Of a stretch of DNA of 64,000 nt, positions 7,589-15,772 are shown piece by piece. The DNA is from Bacteroidia bacterium (GTDB lineage Bacteria > Bacteroidota > Bacteroidia > Flavobacteriales > Flavobacteriaceae): contig JAUIAY010000003.1 in assembly GCA_030425285.1 (NCBI GenBank), positions 62,001 to 126,000 of the forward strand. The letters are read 5' to 3'. A model generated the notes under the pieces. It saw nothing but the letters and a program-made list of their open reading frames with translations. It was not told the origin of the DNA and did no database searches. Position 1 is the stretch's first letter, and every line of letters starts with the position of its first letter. A program made the translations under genes and the position numbers.

Positions 7589-7642
7589 ATTCGGTTCACA
7601 CTTTTTGTGTTTTGAAACTGTGAACCGAATTGTGAACCGAAT
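7589..7642. repeat. Three perfect copies of a 12-bp repeat between integrase and tRNA-Pro
   Basis: ATTCGGTTCACA (7589-7600) is the exact inverted copy of TGTGAACCGAAT (7619-7630), which is followed directly by a second tandem copy (7631-7642). The 18 bases between the inverted pair hold a Tyr-recombinase-like AT-rich spacer. Placement just upstream of the integrase start, between it and the tRNA end, fits integrase arm-type binding sites or the element's end, or an operator for the integrase. This and the terminator, tRNA and promoter that follow account for most of the 376-base gap without a protein gene. Confidence 0.7.
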
Positions 7643-7684
7643 TAAGTCATATTAATTCAATTCTTATGATAGTCTAAAAACCAT

Positions 7685-7718
7685 AAAACCTTGTAAATCA
7701 TACGATTTACAAGGTTTT
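7685..7718 (-). terminator. Terminator of tRNA-Pro
   Basis: A perfect 15-bp inverted repeat, AAAACCTTGTAAATC (7685-7699) and its complement (7704-7718), with a 4-base loop. It lies 24 bases beyond the 3' end of the tRNA, and the arm ends provide a T-run on either strand. Confidence 0.75.
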
Positions 7719-7742
7719 AGTTTCTATTGGTATTAATTTTTG

Positions 7743-7817
7743 TCGGGGTGGCAGGATTCGAACCTGCGACCTCCGCGTCCCAAACGCGGCGCGATAACCG
7801 GGCTACGCTACACCCCG
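7743..7817 (-). tRNA. tRNA-Pro, anticodon TGG
   Basis: Read on the minus strand, the gene begins CGGGGTGTAGCG and ends in CACCCCG plus discriminator A, giving a 7-bp acceptor stem. The anticodon stem CCGCG/CGCGG closes the loop TTTGGGA, so the anticodon is TGG (proline). The T arm is GCAGG-TTCGAAT-CCTGC. CCA is not encoded. The 3' end faces the integrase gene, the usual arrangement for tRNA-targeted integration. Confidence 0.96.
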
Positions 7818-7842
7818 AAACTTGGTTATCATTTTAGGATTG

Positions 7843-7874
7843 CAAATATATAGCTTTTATATAAAATCTTGCAA
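7843..7874 (-). promoter_or_regulatory. tRNA-Pro promoter
   Basis: On the minus strand, TTG (7874-7872), a 21-base spacer and TATATTTG (7850-7843) match the Bacteroidota primary-sigma consensus TTG-N17-23-TAnnTTTG. It lies 25 bases upstream of the tRNA 5' end. Confidence 0.75.
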
Positions 7875-7910
7875 TAATAATTTTTAAATTTATTCCTAAA
7901 TCAAGAAATT

Positions 7911-9029
7911 ATGAATTTTAGGTTATCACTTATTCTTTTTGTCATAATGTCAGGTGTCTTGGCTTGTGCTCAAGATAAAAATCCAACTAACCCCAATTAC
8001 ACTCACGAAGTTGTGGTTGAAGGCTTGAGGAACCCCTGGGGTTTTGTATTTCTACCAGACAATTCCATGTTAATTACTGAAAAAGACGGCCGACTTATTC
8101 ATTATAAAAATGGTCAGAAAGTTGAAGTTGAGAATGTTTCAGAAACTTATGAAAACGGTCAAGGTGGTCTTATGGATATAGCCTTGCATCCAAACTACAA
8201 AAACAACGGATGGATATATCTAACGCTTTCATCTGCCGATGGTTCTGGAAAAGGAAGCCACACGGCATTGGTAAGAGGAAAGTTACAAAACAATCGCTTT
8301 ATCGAGCATCAAGTCTTGTATAAAGCTTCACCAAATACAACAGCCGGCCAACACTTTGGTTCTCGAATAGCATTTGATGAAAATAGCTATGTGTTTTTCT
8401 CTATTGGTGAGCGTGGCGAACGCGATGTTAATCCACAGGATTTAACCCGTGATGGCGGTAAAATCTATAGACTTTTTGACGACGGTAGAATTCCTGAAGA
8501 TAACCCGTTTTATAATACTGCTAGAGCTAAAAAAGCCATTTATTCTTATGGTCATAGAAACCCTCAAGGATTATCCATCCATCCTATAACCCAAGAAATA
8601 TGGTCACATGAGCATGGTCCAAAAGGCGGTGATGAGATTAACATCATCAAGGCAGGAAAAAATTATGGATGGCCAGTTGTTACCTATGGCAGAAATTATT
8701 CCGGAACCAAGATTACCGACAAAACAGAAGCTCCTGGTATGGAATCGCCAATTCACTACTGGGACCCTTCCATTGCACCTAGCGGCATGGCCTTTGTGAC
8801 TAGTGATAAATATCCTAACTGGAAAGGCAATGTGTTAGTTGGATCGTTAAAATTTCAATACCTCAACAACTGCTATCTAAAAGGTAATAAAGTAGTTAAG
8901 GAAGAACGCCTTTTGGATGGATTGGGACGTGTACGATCTGTTGAAATTGGTCCTGACGGCTATATTTACGCTGGAATTGAAAACCTTGGTATTGTTAAGG
9001 TCATTCCAAAAAAAACTCAAAAGGATTAA
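7911..9029 (+). CDS. PQQ-dependent soluble sugar dehydrogenase-like protein
   Basis: A 372-residue exported protein with an N-terminal signal peptide ending in a possible lipobox (GVLAC, Cys19), followed by a six-bladed beta-propeller of the GSDH/Asd type: NPWGFVFLPDNSMLITEKDG near the start, GGLMDIALHPNY, RIAFDENSYVFFSIGERGERD, SYGHRNPQGLS and WSHEHGPKGGDEIN. These motifs are typical of PQQ-dependent aldose sugar dehydrogenases, in which the His and Arg of such segments contact PQQ and Ca. It would oxidise sugars at the periplasmic or cell surface. It stands alone between tRNA-Pro and udk. No PQQ synthesis genes are in the window. Confidence 0.87.
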   Translation: MNFRLSLILFVIMSGVLACAQDKNPTNPNYTHEVVVEGLRNPWGFVFLPDNSMLITEKDGRLIHYKNGQKVEVENVSETYENGQGGLMDIALHPNYKNNGWIYLTLSSADGSGKGSHTALVRGKLQNNRFIEHQVLYKASPNTTAGQHFGSRIAFDENSYVFFSIGERGERDVNPQDLTRDGGKIYRLFDDGRIPEDNPFYNTARAKKAIYSYGHRNPQGLSIHPITQEIWSHEHGPKGGDEINIIKAGKNYGWPVVTYGRNYSGTKITDKTEAPGMESPIHYWDPSIAPSGMAFVTSDKYPNWKGNVLVGSLKFQYLNNCYLKGNKVVKEERLLDGLGRVRSVEIGPDGYIYAGIENLGIVKVIPKKTQKD

Positions 9030-9061
9030 GTTAAAGCACTTTCATTTCTATACTAAATGGT

Positions 9062-9069
9062 TAAATTTG
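9062..9069 (+). promoter_or_regulatory. -7 promoter element before udk
   Basis: TAAATTTG is a perfect TAnnTTTG element 20 bases upstream of the udk start codon. No -33 TTG is seen at the usual distance. It would start the udk-ftsB-mutA transcript. Confidence 0.45.
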
Positions 9070-9089
9070 TGTTTGTAAATTTTTAATGC

Positions 9090-9698
9090 ATGTTAATAAT
9101 AGGTATTGCTGGGGGAACGGGTTGTGGAAAGACAACCGTTGTCAATCAAATTCTTGATCAACTTCCTGAAGGTGAAGTTGGTGTTATTTCTCAAGATTCG
9201 TACTATAAAGATACGTCGCATTTAAGTTATGATGAGCGCGTAAAAATCAATTTTGACCATCCCAGATCCATTGACTTTGAATTATTGGAGACGCATTTAA
9301 AAGAATTAAAACAAGGTCGCACAATCGACCAACCTGTTTACTCTTTCGTAAAACACAATCGTACAGGTGATACCATAAAAACAAAACCCCGAAAGGTAAT
9401 GATTGTTGAAGGTATATTGATTCTCACAAATCCTGAATTACGGGACATGTTCGATATTAAAATCTTTGTGCATGCCGATAGCGACGAACGTTTAATCAGA
9501 CGTTTGAAACGTGACATCTCTGAACGAGGCCGTGACTTGGAAGAGGTTTTAAATCGTTATCAAACTACTTTAAAACCTATGCACCAACAATTTATTGAAC
9601 CTATGAAAGAATATGCCGATATTATCATTCCAAACAATAAATACAATACGGTGGCGGTTGATATTGTAAAAACTATTATAAACGAGCGTTTAGTATAA
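9090..9698 (+). CDS. udk: Uridine kinase
   Basis: A 202-residue P-loop kinase: Walker A GGTGCGKT (residues 8-15), SQDSYYKD, NFDHPRSIDFELL and YSFVKHNRTGDT are diagnostic of uridine/cytidine kinase, which makes UMP and CMP in pyrimidine salvage. Length is normal. The stop codon overlaps the ftsB start (TAATG), so the two are translationally coupled, and mutA follows with a further overlap. This udk-ftsB-mutA order is familiar in flavobacteria. Confidence 0.96.
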   Translation: MLIIGIAGGTGCGKTTVVNQILDQLPEGEVGVISQDSYYKDTSHLSYDERVKINFDHPRSIDFELLETHLKELKQGRTIDQPVYSFVKHNRTGDTIKTKPRKVMIVEGILILTNPELRDMFDIKIFVHADSDERLIRRLKRDISERGRDLEEVLNRYQTTLKPMHQQFIEPMKEYADIIIPNNKYNTVAVDIVKTIINERLV

Positions 9699-10024
9699 TG
9701 GCAAAACTGCAGGGTAAATATTTAAAACCTTTTAAGAATATCTTTCTATTGATATTCATCGTATTTGCTGTTTGGATGCTGTTTTTTGATGCTAATTCCT
9801 GGTTTATTCATCATGAATTGAATACTGAAATTGACGAATTGGAAGCCGAAAAAGAATATTACAGAAAAGAAATAGAGAAAGACCAAAAAGCCATCAAGGA
9901 ATTAAGCAATGAAAAAGGTGTTGAACGATTGGCCAGAGAAAAATACTATATGAAGAAAGAGAATGAAGACATCTTTATAATAGAATATGAAGATAGTATT
10001 CCAAAAGAAAACAAAAATGACTAA
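9698..10024 (+). CDS. Septum formation initiator (FtsB/DivIC-like)
   Basis: A 108-residue bitopic membrane protein: a short basic cytoplasmic N-terminus, one membrane helix (IFLLIFIVFAVWMLFF, about residues 15-32), a coiled coil rich in Glu and Lys (about 40-80), and a terminal LAREKYYMKKENEDIFII segment typical of FtsB/DivIC. It would act in the divisome as a bridge with FtsL/FtsQ. It overlaps udk by one base and mutA by 8 bases. Confidence 0.9.
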   Translation: MAKLQGKYLKPFKNIFLLIFIVFAVWMLFFDANSWFIHHELNTEIDELEAEKEYYRKEIEKDQKAIKELSNEKGVERLAREKYYMKKENEDIFIIEYEDSIPKENKND

Positions 10025-11387
10025 ATCACTATTTAATGAGTTTCCGGAAGTTTCCTCCAAAGAATGGAAACAGAAAATTCAAGCCGATTTAAAAGGAGCT
10101 GATTATAATGACACTTTAATCTGGAAAACCAATGAAGGCATAGATGTCAAACCTTTTTATCATAGTGATTTCTCTCAAGATTCTGTGCTTAATGACTCAA
10201 GAACCAATTCGAATTGGAAAATTTGTCAAAGCATCTACGTTCAACACATTGAAAAATCAAATACAAAAGCAAAAGACGCTCTCAACCGTGGTGCCGAAAG
10301 CTTAAAATTCATTATTCCTTCACCTGACATTTCCTTGCGCGACTTGTTGCAAGACATTGATTTTAAATCAATCGAAATCTACTTACAACTATTGTTTTTA
10401 GACAGTGAATATGTTAAAAAATTTGCTGATATTTTTCAAAACAAGAAAGTTCATTTAGAGACAGACATCATTGACAAACTTTGTGAAACAGGTAATTGGC
10501 ATCAAAACCTTTCCAATGATCATGAGCAATTTAACTCCATAGTAAAAGAGGTTAATTCAGTAAGTGTCAATACTATGCTTTACCAAAACGCAGGAGCAAA
10601 CATGGTACAGCAATTAGCCTATGGTTTGGCGCATGTAAATGAATATTTCAATCACCTGGACACTAAAATAGACAGTAGCAAAAAATCAACTTTCCAAGTG
10701 GTTTTTCAGGTTGCTGTTGGATCAAATTACTTTTTTGAAATAGCCAAATTGCGTGCTTTTAGAGTATTATATAAAACTCTTGCTAAAGAGTATGGCTTCA
10801 ATACAAATTGTTTGATTTTTGCGCAACCCTCCAAACGCAACAAAACCATTTACGATTACAATACTAATATGTTGCGAACCACCACCGAATGCATGAGTGC
10901 CATATTCGGTGAGGCAGATGTTATTAATAATTTACCCTACGATGCCATCTATCATAAAAACAATGAATTTGGTGACCGTATTTCCCGTAACCAATTATTG
11001 GTATTAAAACACGAAAGTTACTTTGATAAAGTTTCCAATCCAGCAGATGGCGCTTACTACATAGAAGAATTAACCAACACATTAGCCGAAAAAGCCATGA
11101 TATTGTTTAAAGACATAGAATCCAATGGTGGGTTTTTAAACATGCTAAAGGAAGGCACTGTTCAAAGAAAAATTAAAGAGCAGGCTGCTAAAGAACAACA
11201 AGATTTTGATAACGGAAAAATTATCTTGTTGGGAACCAATAAACACCCAAATCCCAATGATATAATGGGTTCAGAATTAGAACTGTTCCCTTTTGTAAAA
11301 CGAGATGTTAGAAAAACGCTTATTGAGCCGATTATTACATCTCGATTGGCTGAAAAATCAGAACAAGAACGATTAAAAACTGAATAA
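10017..11387 (+). CDS. mutA: Methylmalonyl-CoA mutase, small (beta) subunit
   Basis: A 456-residue protein beginning MTKSLFNEFPEVSSKEWKQ, the usual start of mutase small subunits in this group; an ATG 30 bases upstream in ftsB would add a lysine-rich leader and is not preferred. Segments YQNAGANMVQQLAYGLAHV, FQVAVGSNYFFEIAKLRAFR and NPADGAYYIEELTNTLAEK mark the TIM-barrel substrate-domain fold. It lacks any C-terminal cobalamin-binding domain, so it is shorter than small subunits of about 620 residues and cannot be catalytic alone. It pairs with the large subunit at 12723-14879 to convert (R)-methylmalonyl-CoA and succinyl-CoA. Confidence 0.92.
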   Translation: MTKSLFNEFPEVSSKEWKQKIQADLKGADYNDTLIWKTNEGIDVKPFYHSDFSQDSVLNDSRTNSNWKICQSIYVQHIEKSNTKAKDALNRGAESLKFIIPSPDISLRDLLQDIDFKSIEIYLQLLFLDSEYVKKFADIFQNKKVHLETDIIDKLCETGNWHQNLSNDHEQFNSIVKEVNSVSVNTMLYQNAGANMVQQLAYGLAHVNEYFNHLDTKIDSSKKSTFQVVFQVAVGSNYFFEIAKLRAFRVLYKTLAKEYGFNTNCLIFAQPSKRNKTIYDYNTNMLRTTTECMSAIFGEADVINNLPYDAIYHKNNEFGDRISRNQLLVLKHESYFDKVSNPADGAYYIEELTNTLAEKAMILFKDIESNGGFLNMLKEGTVQRKIKEQAAKEQQDFDNGKIILLGTNKHPNPNDIMGSELELFPFVKRDVRKTLIEPIITSRLAEKSEQERLKTE

Positions 11388-11408
11388 ACATCAAATAAAA
11401 CAAACACA

Positions 11409-12095
11409 ATGAAAAACTTATTAAAATTAACTCTTATTGTAGTATGTCTATCATTTTATGGCTGTAAAAACGAAAATTCAACAGCCTCATTTAGTGATTA
11501 TAAATATGCCAATGAAACCGAAAATGTTTTGAAGTGTGATGGTATTGATACAAAATTATATCACGAAGCCTTATTGTCATTTGAAGATGATATCGTCAAA
11601 GCCTATAACGCTCGTAATAATGATCCACGAGTGGCATATACAACATTCTTTAGAACACATTTGGGAAATCGCGTTAACTTTCAAGAAGTTGTATCTCCTC
11701 ACACCATGAAAGTATTCGAAGCTTTAAAGGAACAATCGGATTTATGGAATAGTGACAATAGTATCAATTACAATGCTGCTATCTTTGAGTGTTTAAGCAG
11801 TAATTTTAAAAACCAAAGTTTAGCAACCACATTTAATGCTTTGGTGGAGACCAATAGTATGCGTTTGGATTTAATTGGTGCACCTCTTCAAAAGGAGATG
11901 AAAAATGCCAGTTCAGATCGTTATTTGTCTACTTATATTGCTTTGGACATGTATTTTGCCAACTTATTTAAGGTTGATTCAGCTCAGGTTACTGAAAAAC
12001 CTGACGTTGAAGAAAATACGCTACAAACAACCCCTAGTAAACCAACCCTACAACAAAAAGCTAGTGACGACCCTCACGCAGGACACAACCACTAA
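11409..12095 (+). CDS. Predicted lipoprotein of unknown function with His-rich tail
   Basis: A 228-residue protein with a lipoprotein signal: basic start, hydrophobic core and Cys19 in SFYGC. The mature part is mostly helical and contains a conserved-looking FRTHLGNRVNFQEVVSP segment. The C-terminus is a low-complexity linker ending in DDPHAGHNH, a possible metal-binding tail. I do not recognise a named family. It lies in the methylmalonyl-CoA mutase operon, 21 bases after mutA, but an outer-membrane or periplasmic lipoprotein has no evident role in that reaction. Confidence 0.8.
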   Translation: MKNLLKLTLIVVCLSFYGCKNENSTASFSDYKYANETENVLKCDGIDTKLYHEALLSFEDDIVKAYNARNNDPRVAYTTFFRTHLGNRVNFQEVVSPHTMKVFEALKEQSDLWNSDNSINYNAAIFECLSSNFKNQSLATTFNALVETNSMRLDLIGAPLQKEMKNASSDRYLSTYIALDMYFANLFKVDSAQVTEKPDVEENTLQTTPSKPTLQQKASDDPHAGHNH

Positions 12096-12108
12096 AAATA
12101 ATAAAATA

Positions 12109-12726
12109 TTGCTAAAGTTCCATAGGTACATATTATTCCTTTTTATTTGCAGCTTGACTTCCTGTGATTTTATCACATTCGCAAATCCAGTTGAAGAAAC
12201 TCCTGTTTCTGGAAAATATTTTTCTTTGAATGAAGATAAAATCGATCTTTTCTTGCCTGCCTATTATAAAGAATACAGCCTAAAGGAATACAAAAGCAAT
12301 ATTCTGAAAATTGAAGATGAGCGAAGTAGGAATATGGAGCTGTCAAGATTTAATAGATTAAAATATGCCAAGGGCAATGTGTATTTTTTAAAAGATCTAT
12401 CGCAAACTACTGATGTGAGTATTAAGATGATGGATTACTTTCCATTTACAAAATCTGATTCAGCCAAACTATTGGGACTCCTTTCTACCAATTGTGATAA
12501 AGATGCCTATTCATTAAATAAAACCTGCACCAAACTAAAGGCAGGTTATTCCGGGAATGCCAAAACTCGTGTGTTTATGGCAAAATATAAGATTGAATCG
12601 CAATTTGAAACATATTACTCAACGTTTTATGCCATCACATCAAACAACAAATCGTTTATAATAACTTTTCGTTCTTATAACGATGTGGACTATAATCAAT
12701 ACATCGAAAAAATCAAAGTTAAATGA
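12109..12726 (+). CDS. Predicted lipoprotein of unknown function, TTG start
   Basis: A 205-residue protein. The open frame extends back into the previous gene, but starting at a TTG (12109-12111), 13 bases after the upstream stop, gives a clean lipoprotein signal: MLKFHR, hydrophobic ILFLFICSL, then the lipobox SLTSC. The mature protein ([13 protein letters not shown] onward) has no motif I recognise. Its stop overlaps the ATG of the large mutase subunit (ATGA), so the two are coupled. The TTG start is inferred from context. Confidence 0.72.
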   Translation: MLKFHRYILFLFICSLTSCDFITFANPVEETPVSGKYFSLNEDKIDLFLPAYYKEYSLKEYKSNILKIEDERSRNMELSRFNRLKYAKGNVYFLKDLSQTTDVSIKMMDYFPFTKSDSAKLLGLLSTNCDKDAYSLNKTCTKLKAGYSGNAKTRVFMAKYKIESQFETYYSTFYAITSNNKSFIITFRSYNDVDYNQYIEKIKVK

Positions 12727-14879
12727 CCCGTAAAAACCTTCAGCATATCACTATAGAAAAAGGCAAACTAAAAGACAAGTCTAAAGATTCTCTTCTTTCG
12801 GGAGAGATGCCCGAAGGACAGAGTGGGCTTTTTATGACTGCCGAAGATATTCCGGTGCAGTCTACCTATTCTAAAGAGGATTTAGAAAATGTGGAACATC
12901 TTAATTTTGTGGCAGGTATTGCACCAAACTTGCGTGGCCCTTACTCCACAATGTATGTTCGTAGGCCTTGGACCATCAGGCAATATGCCGGTTTCTCGAC
13001 TGCTGAAGAAAGTAATGCCTTTTACAGACGAAATCTCGCAGCAGGACAAAAAGGTCTGTCCGTGGCATTCGATTTGGCAACACACAGAGGTTATGATTCT
13101 GATCATGAACGGGTGGTTGGTGATGTTGGTAAAGCAGGTGTAGCTATCGATTCGGTTGAGGATATGAAAATTCTCTTCGACCAGATTCCTTTGGATAAAA
13201 TGTCCGTTTCCATGACCATGAATGGTGCTGTATTACCCATCATGGCATTCTATATTGTAGCTGCCGAAGAGCAAGGTGTAAAACCTGAACAATTAGCAGG
13301 AACCATCCAAAATGATATTCTGAAGGAATTTATGGTGCGAAATACCTATATCTATCCGCCAACACCTTCCATGAAAATCATTTCAGATATTTTTGAATAC
13401 ACGAGTCAGAATATGCCCAAATTCAATAGTATCAGTATTTCAGGTTATCACATGCAAGAAGCTGGTGCTACCTGTGATATTGAATTGGCCTATACCCTAG
13501 CCGATGGTTTGGAGTACATTAGAAAAGGACTGGATGCAGGTATGGACATTGATACCTTTGCTCCGCGTTTGTCATTTTTCTGGGCTATTGGCATGAACCA
13601 CTTCATGGAAATTGCCAAAATGCGTGCGGCTCGTATGCTTTGGGCAAAACTGGTGAAGCAATTCAATCCAAAAAATTCAAAATCTTTGGCGTTGCGAACC
13701 CATTGCCAGACTTCAGGTTGGAGTTTAACCGAGCAAGATCCTTTTAACAATGTCGCCAGAACCACCATTGAAGCAGCTGCTGCAGCTTTTGGAGGCACCC
13801 AAAGTTTACATACCAACGCTTTGGATGAAGCCATTGCCCTACCAACCGATTTTTCCGCACGCATAGCAAGAAATACACAAATTTATTTACAGGAAGAAAC
13901 CCATATTACCAAAACGGTCGATCCTTGGGCTGGTAGTTATTATGTTGAAAAATTAACGCATGACATCGCCCAAAAAGCTTGGAAACTGATTGAAGAAATT
14001 GAAGATTTGGGAGGTATGACCAAAGCCATAGAGGCAGGTATTCCAAAAATCAGAATTGAAGAAGCTGCCGCCCGTAAACAGGCGCGTATTGATTCTGGTC
14101 AGGATATTATTGTGGGTGTTAACAAATACCGATTGGATGAAGAAGATCCCATTGCTACTTTAGAAGTTGACAACCAAACAGTTCGCAACCAACAAATTGA
14201 AAGACTAAACAACATTAAAGCAACGCGCAATGCTGATAAAGTGGGCAATGCTCTATCAAAATTAACCGAAGCCGCACAAACAGGACAAGAAAATTTATTA
14301 GCTTTAGCTGTTGAAGCTGCTAGAGAGCGTGCTACATTGGGTGAAATAAGTGACGCTCTGGAGGTCGCTTTTGGACGTTACAAAGCACAAATTAAATCAT
14401 TTTCAGGCGTGTATAGCAAAGAAATAAAAGACGACGAATCCTTTAAAAAAGCCAAAGAACTAGCCGATAAATTTGCCGAGCAAGATGGCAGACGACCACG
14501 TATTATGATTGCTAAAATGGGACAGGATGGTCATGACCGAGGCGCCAAAGTAGTTGCTACAGGTTATGCTGATGTTGGTTTTGATGTGGATATTGGTCCT
14601 TTGTTTCAAACACCACAGGAAGCCGCCAAACAAGCAGTAGAAAACGATGTCCATATATTAGGGGTTTCTTCATTAGCCGCTGGACATAAAACGCTAGTAC
14701 CCCAAGTTATTGAAGCACTTAAGGCCTATGGTCGTGATGATATTATGGTGATTGTTGGTGGTGTGATACCCAAACAGGATTACCAATATTTATTTGATGC
14801 AGGAGCTGTAGCTGTTTTTGGTCCAGGGACCAAAATTAGTGATGCAGCAATCAAGATTTTAGAAATTTTGATTGATTAG
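12723..14879 (+). CDS. scpA: Methylmalonyl-CoA mutase, large (alpha, catalytic) subunit
   Basis: A 718-residue protein with the whole mutase architecture: the TIM-barrel substrate domain (about residues 40-560) with [20 protein letters not shown] and the [22 protein letters not shown] segment, and the C-terminal cobalamin-binding domain (about 580-715) with the base-off ligand motif DGHDRG near residues 601-606, plus [15 protein letters not shown] and IVGGVIP. It catalyses the B12-dependent interconversion of methylmalonyl-CoA and succinyl-CoA in propionate and odd-chain or branched-chain catabolism. The gene symbol could also be mutB; it forms a heterodimer with MutA encoded upstream. Confidence 0.97.
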   Translation: MTRKNLQHITIEKGKLKDKSKDSLLSGEMPEGQSGLFMTAEDIPVQSTYSKEDLENVEHLNFVAGIAPNLRGPYSTMYVRRPWTIRQYAGFSTAEESNAFYRRNLAAGQKGLSVAFDLATHRGYDSDHERVVGDVGKAGVAIDSVEDMKILFDQIPLDKMSVSMTMNGAVLPIMAFYIVAAEEQGVKPEQLAGTIQNDILKEFMVRNTYIYPPTPSMKIISDIFEYTSQNMPKFNSISISGYHMQEAGATCDIELAYTLADGLEYIRKGLDAGMDIDTFAPRLSFFWAIGMNHFMEIAKMRAARMLWAKLVKQFNPKNSKSLALRTHCQTSGWSLTEQDPFNNVARTTIEAAAAAFGGTQSLHTNALDEAIALPTDFSARIARNTQIYLQEETHITKTVDPWAGSYYVEKLTHDIAQKAWKLIEEIEDLGGMTKAIEAGIPKIRIEEAAARKQARIDSGQDIIVGVNKYRLDEEDPIATLEVDNQTVRNQQIERLNNIKATRNADKVGNALSKLTEAAQTGQENLLALAVEAARERATLGEISDALEVAFGRYKAQIKSFSGVYSKEIKDDESFKKAKELADKFAEQDGRRPRIMIAKMGQDGHDRGAKVVATGYADVGFDVDIGPLFQTPQEAAKQAVENDVHILGVSSLAAGHKTLVPQVIEALKAYGRDDIMVIVGGVIPKQDYQYLFDAGAVAVFGPGTKISDAAIKILEILID

Positions 14880-14901
14880 TTTGATTTGATTCTAAATCAA
14901 A
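14880..14901 (+). terminator. Weak hairpin after the mutase gene
   Basis: TTTGATTT (14880-14887) and AAATCAAA (14894-14901) form an 8-bp stem with a 6-base loop directly after the stop codon. It is AT-rich and lacks a clear T-run, so termination here may be partial. Confidence 0.35.
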
Positions 14902-14959
14902 AATCAACTAACTTCTTTTACAGTAGACATAAATCATTAAAACGGATTCATATCAAATC

Positions 14960-15635
14960 GTTACCACACAAATGAAAAAAACGCTGACATCAATATTCGT
15001 CTTTTCGATTTTGACCTTGTTTTTCTGGAATTGCAAAGAAGAAAATGTCATAAGTGAAACCGAATTTGAACAAAACGTTTTCTACGAAGTATTTCCTGCT
15101 ATTTTAGATTCTATTTACTACGATAAAAGACTAATTCCGCCACCACCACCTGATTTTTTTCAAAAAGAAGAATACAAAAACAATATTGACAAAGGAATTC
15201 AGGACTATAAAAAAACTGACACGTACAAAAACGATATTAGAAAATGGGAAAGAAAAAAAGACTCTCTGGAAAGGGATAAGTCTTTAATATTTTTGGTCGT
15301 CTCTGATTCTATTGGTGGTTTTGAAAAATATAAAATTGACCTAAATAGACTGAAATCAAACAATGAAAAGATTAAATTCAAATATCGCTCGGAATTCCCA
15401 AATGGACGTGAATTTTGGCGAACTGAATATGACTATTTTATTGCAGCAAACATTCAGTTTGGCGGAATAATATTTGACAAAACTAAAAATACTGGCGTGC
15501 TGAATGGAGGCTATACTATGGGAATTTTAAATGGAAGTGGCTTTAGAATTTTTATTAAAAAAAATAAAAACGGTAGTTGGATAATAGATAAAATTGAGGG
15601 AACTTGGGTTTCGTGAATAAAATACGTGTGGTAAC
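14960..15635. mobile_element. Candidate gene cassette framed by 10-bp inverted repeats
   Basis: GTTACCACAC (14960-14969) lies 2 bases before the start codon of a lone lipoprotein gene, and its exact inverted copy GTGTGGTAAC (15626-15635) lies 9 bases after the stop. One more outer base pair is also kept with a mismatch in between (TCGTTACC versus TTGTTACC). The unit is followed by a palindromic tail up to about 15760. No transposase is inside, so if mobile it must move in trans, for example as an integron-like cassette. A chance pairing is possible. Confidence 0.35.
14972..15616 (+). CDS. Predicted lipoprotein of unknown function
   Basis: A 214-residue protein with a lipoprotein signal (MKKTLTS, hydrophobic core, Cys21 in FFWNC). 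The mature part has a run of five prolines near residues 51-55, a charged Lys/Asp/Glu-rich middle, and a C-terminal beta-rich region (IQFGGIIFDKTKNTG, GFRIFIKKNKNGSWIIDKIEGTW). I do not recognise the family. By eye it is more A-rich than the mutase gene before it and the SDR gene after it, and it is framed by perfect inverted repeats, so it may have arrived separately. Confidence 0.75.
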   Translation: MKKTLTSIFVFSILTLFFWNCKEENVISETEFEQNVFYEVFPAILDSIYYDKRLIPPPPPDFFQKEEYKNNIDKGIQDYKKTDTYKNDIRKWERKKDSLERDKSLIFLVVSDSIGGFEKYKIDLNRLKSNNEKIKFKYRSEFPNGREFWRTEYDYFIAANIQFGGIIFDKTKNTGVLNGGYTMGILNGSGFRIFIKKNKNGSWIIDKIEGTWVS

Positions 15636-15655
15636 AATGTTTAACCGCAATTACG

Positions 15656-15681
15656 GTGGATTCGACTACGTCCGAATCCAC
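15656..15681. repeat. Palindromic tail after the lipoprotein cassette
   Basis: GTGGATTCG (15656-15664) and CGAATCCAC (15673-15681) form a perfect 9-bp stem with an 8-base loop. The surrounding bases extend the symmetry imperfectly (AATT on both sides), a near-direct repeat ATGTTTAACCG / ATGCTTAACCG flanks it, and a smaller inverted repeat ACGGT...ACCGT follows at 15739-15756. There is no T-run, so it is not a typical terminator; the layout recalls folded recombination sites such as integron attC, without proof. Confidence 0.5.
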
Positions 15682-15772
15682 TCGGAATTACTAACGTCAA
15701 TGCTTAACCGAAAAACATTATCTTTAATCCCGTAACTGACGGTTATACGAGACCGTAAACGAAACTTAAAAA

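Noticed and set aside
7589-7642. Possible CRISPR-like array from TGTGAACCGAAT repeats
   Set aside because: Only two direct copies with no spacer between them, and one inverted copy; no cas genes anywhere in the window.
11905-12108. Longer reading frame for the lipoprotein gene before the large mutase subunit
   Set aside because: It overlaps the previous gene by about 190 bases in another frame; the TTG at 12109 gives a proper lipoprotein signal.
12882-13864. Open frames on the opposite strand and in other phases within the mutase gene
   Set aside because: They are shadows of a strongly conserved coding sequence and have no start or product support.
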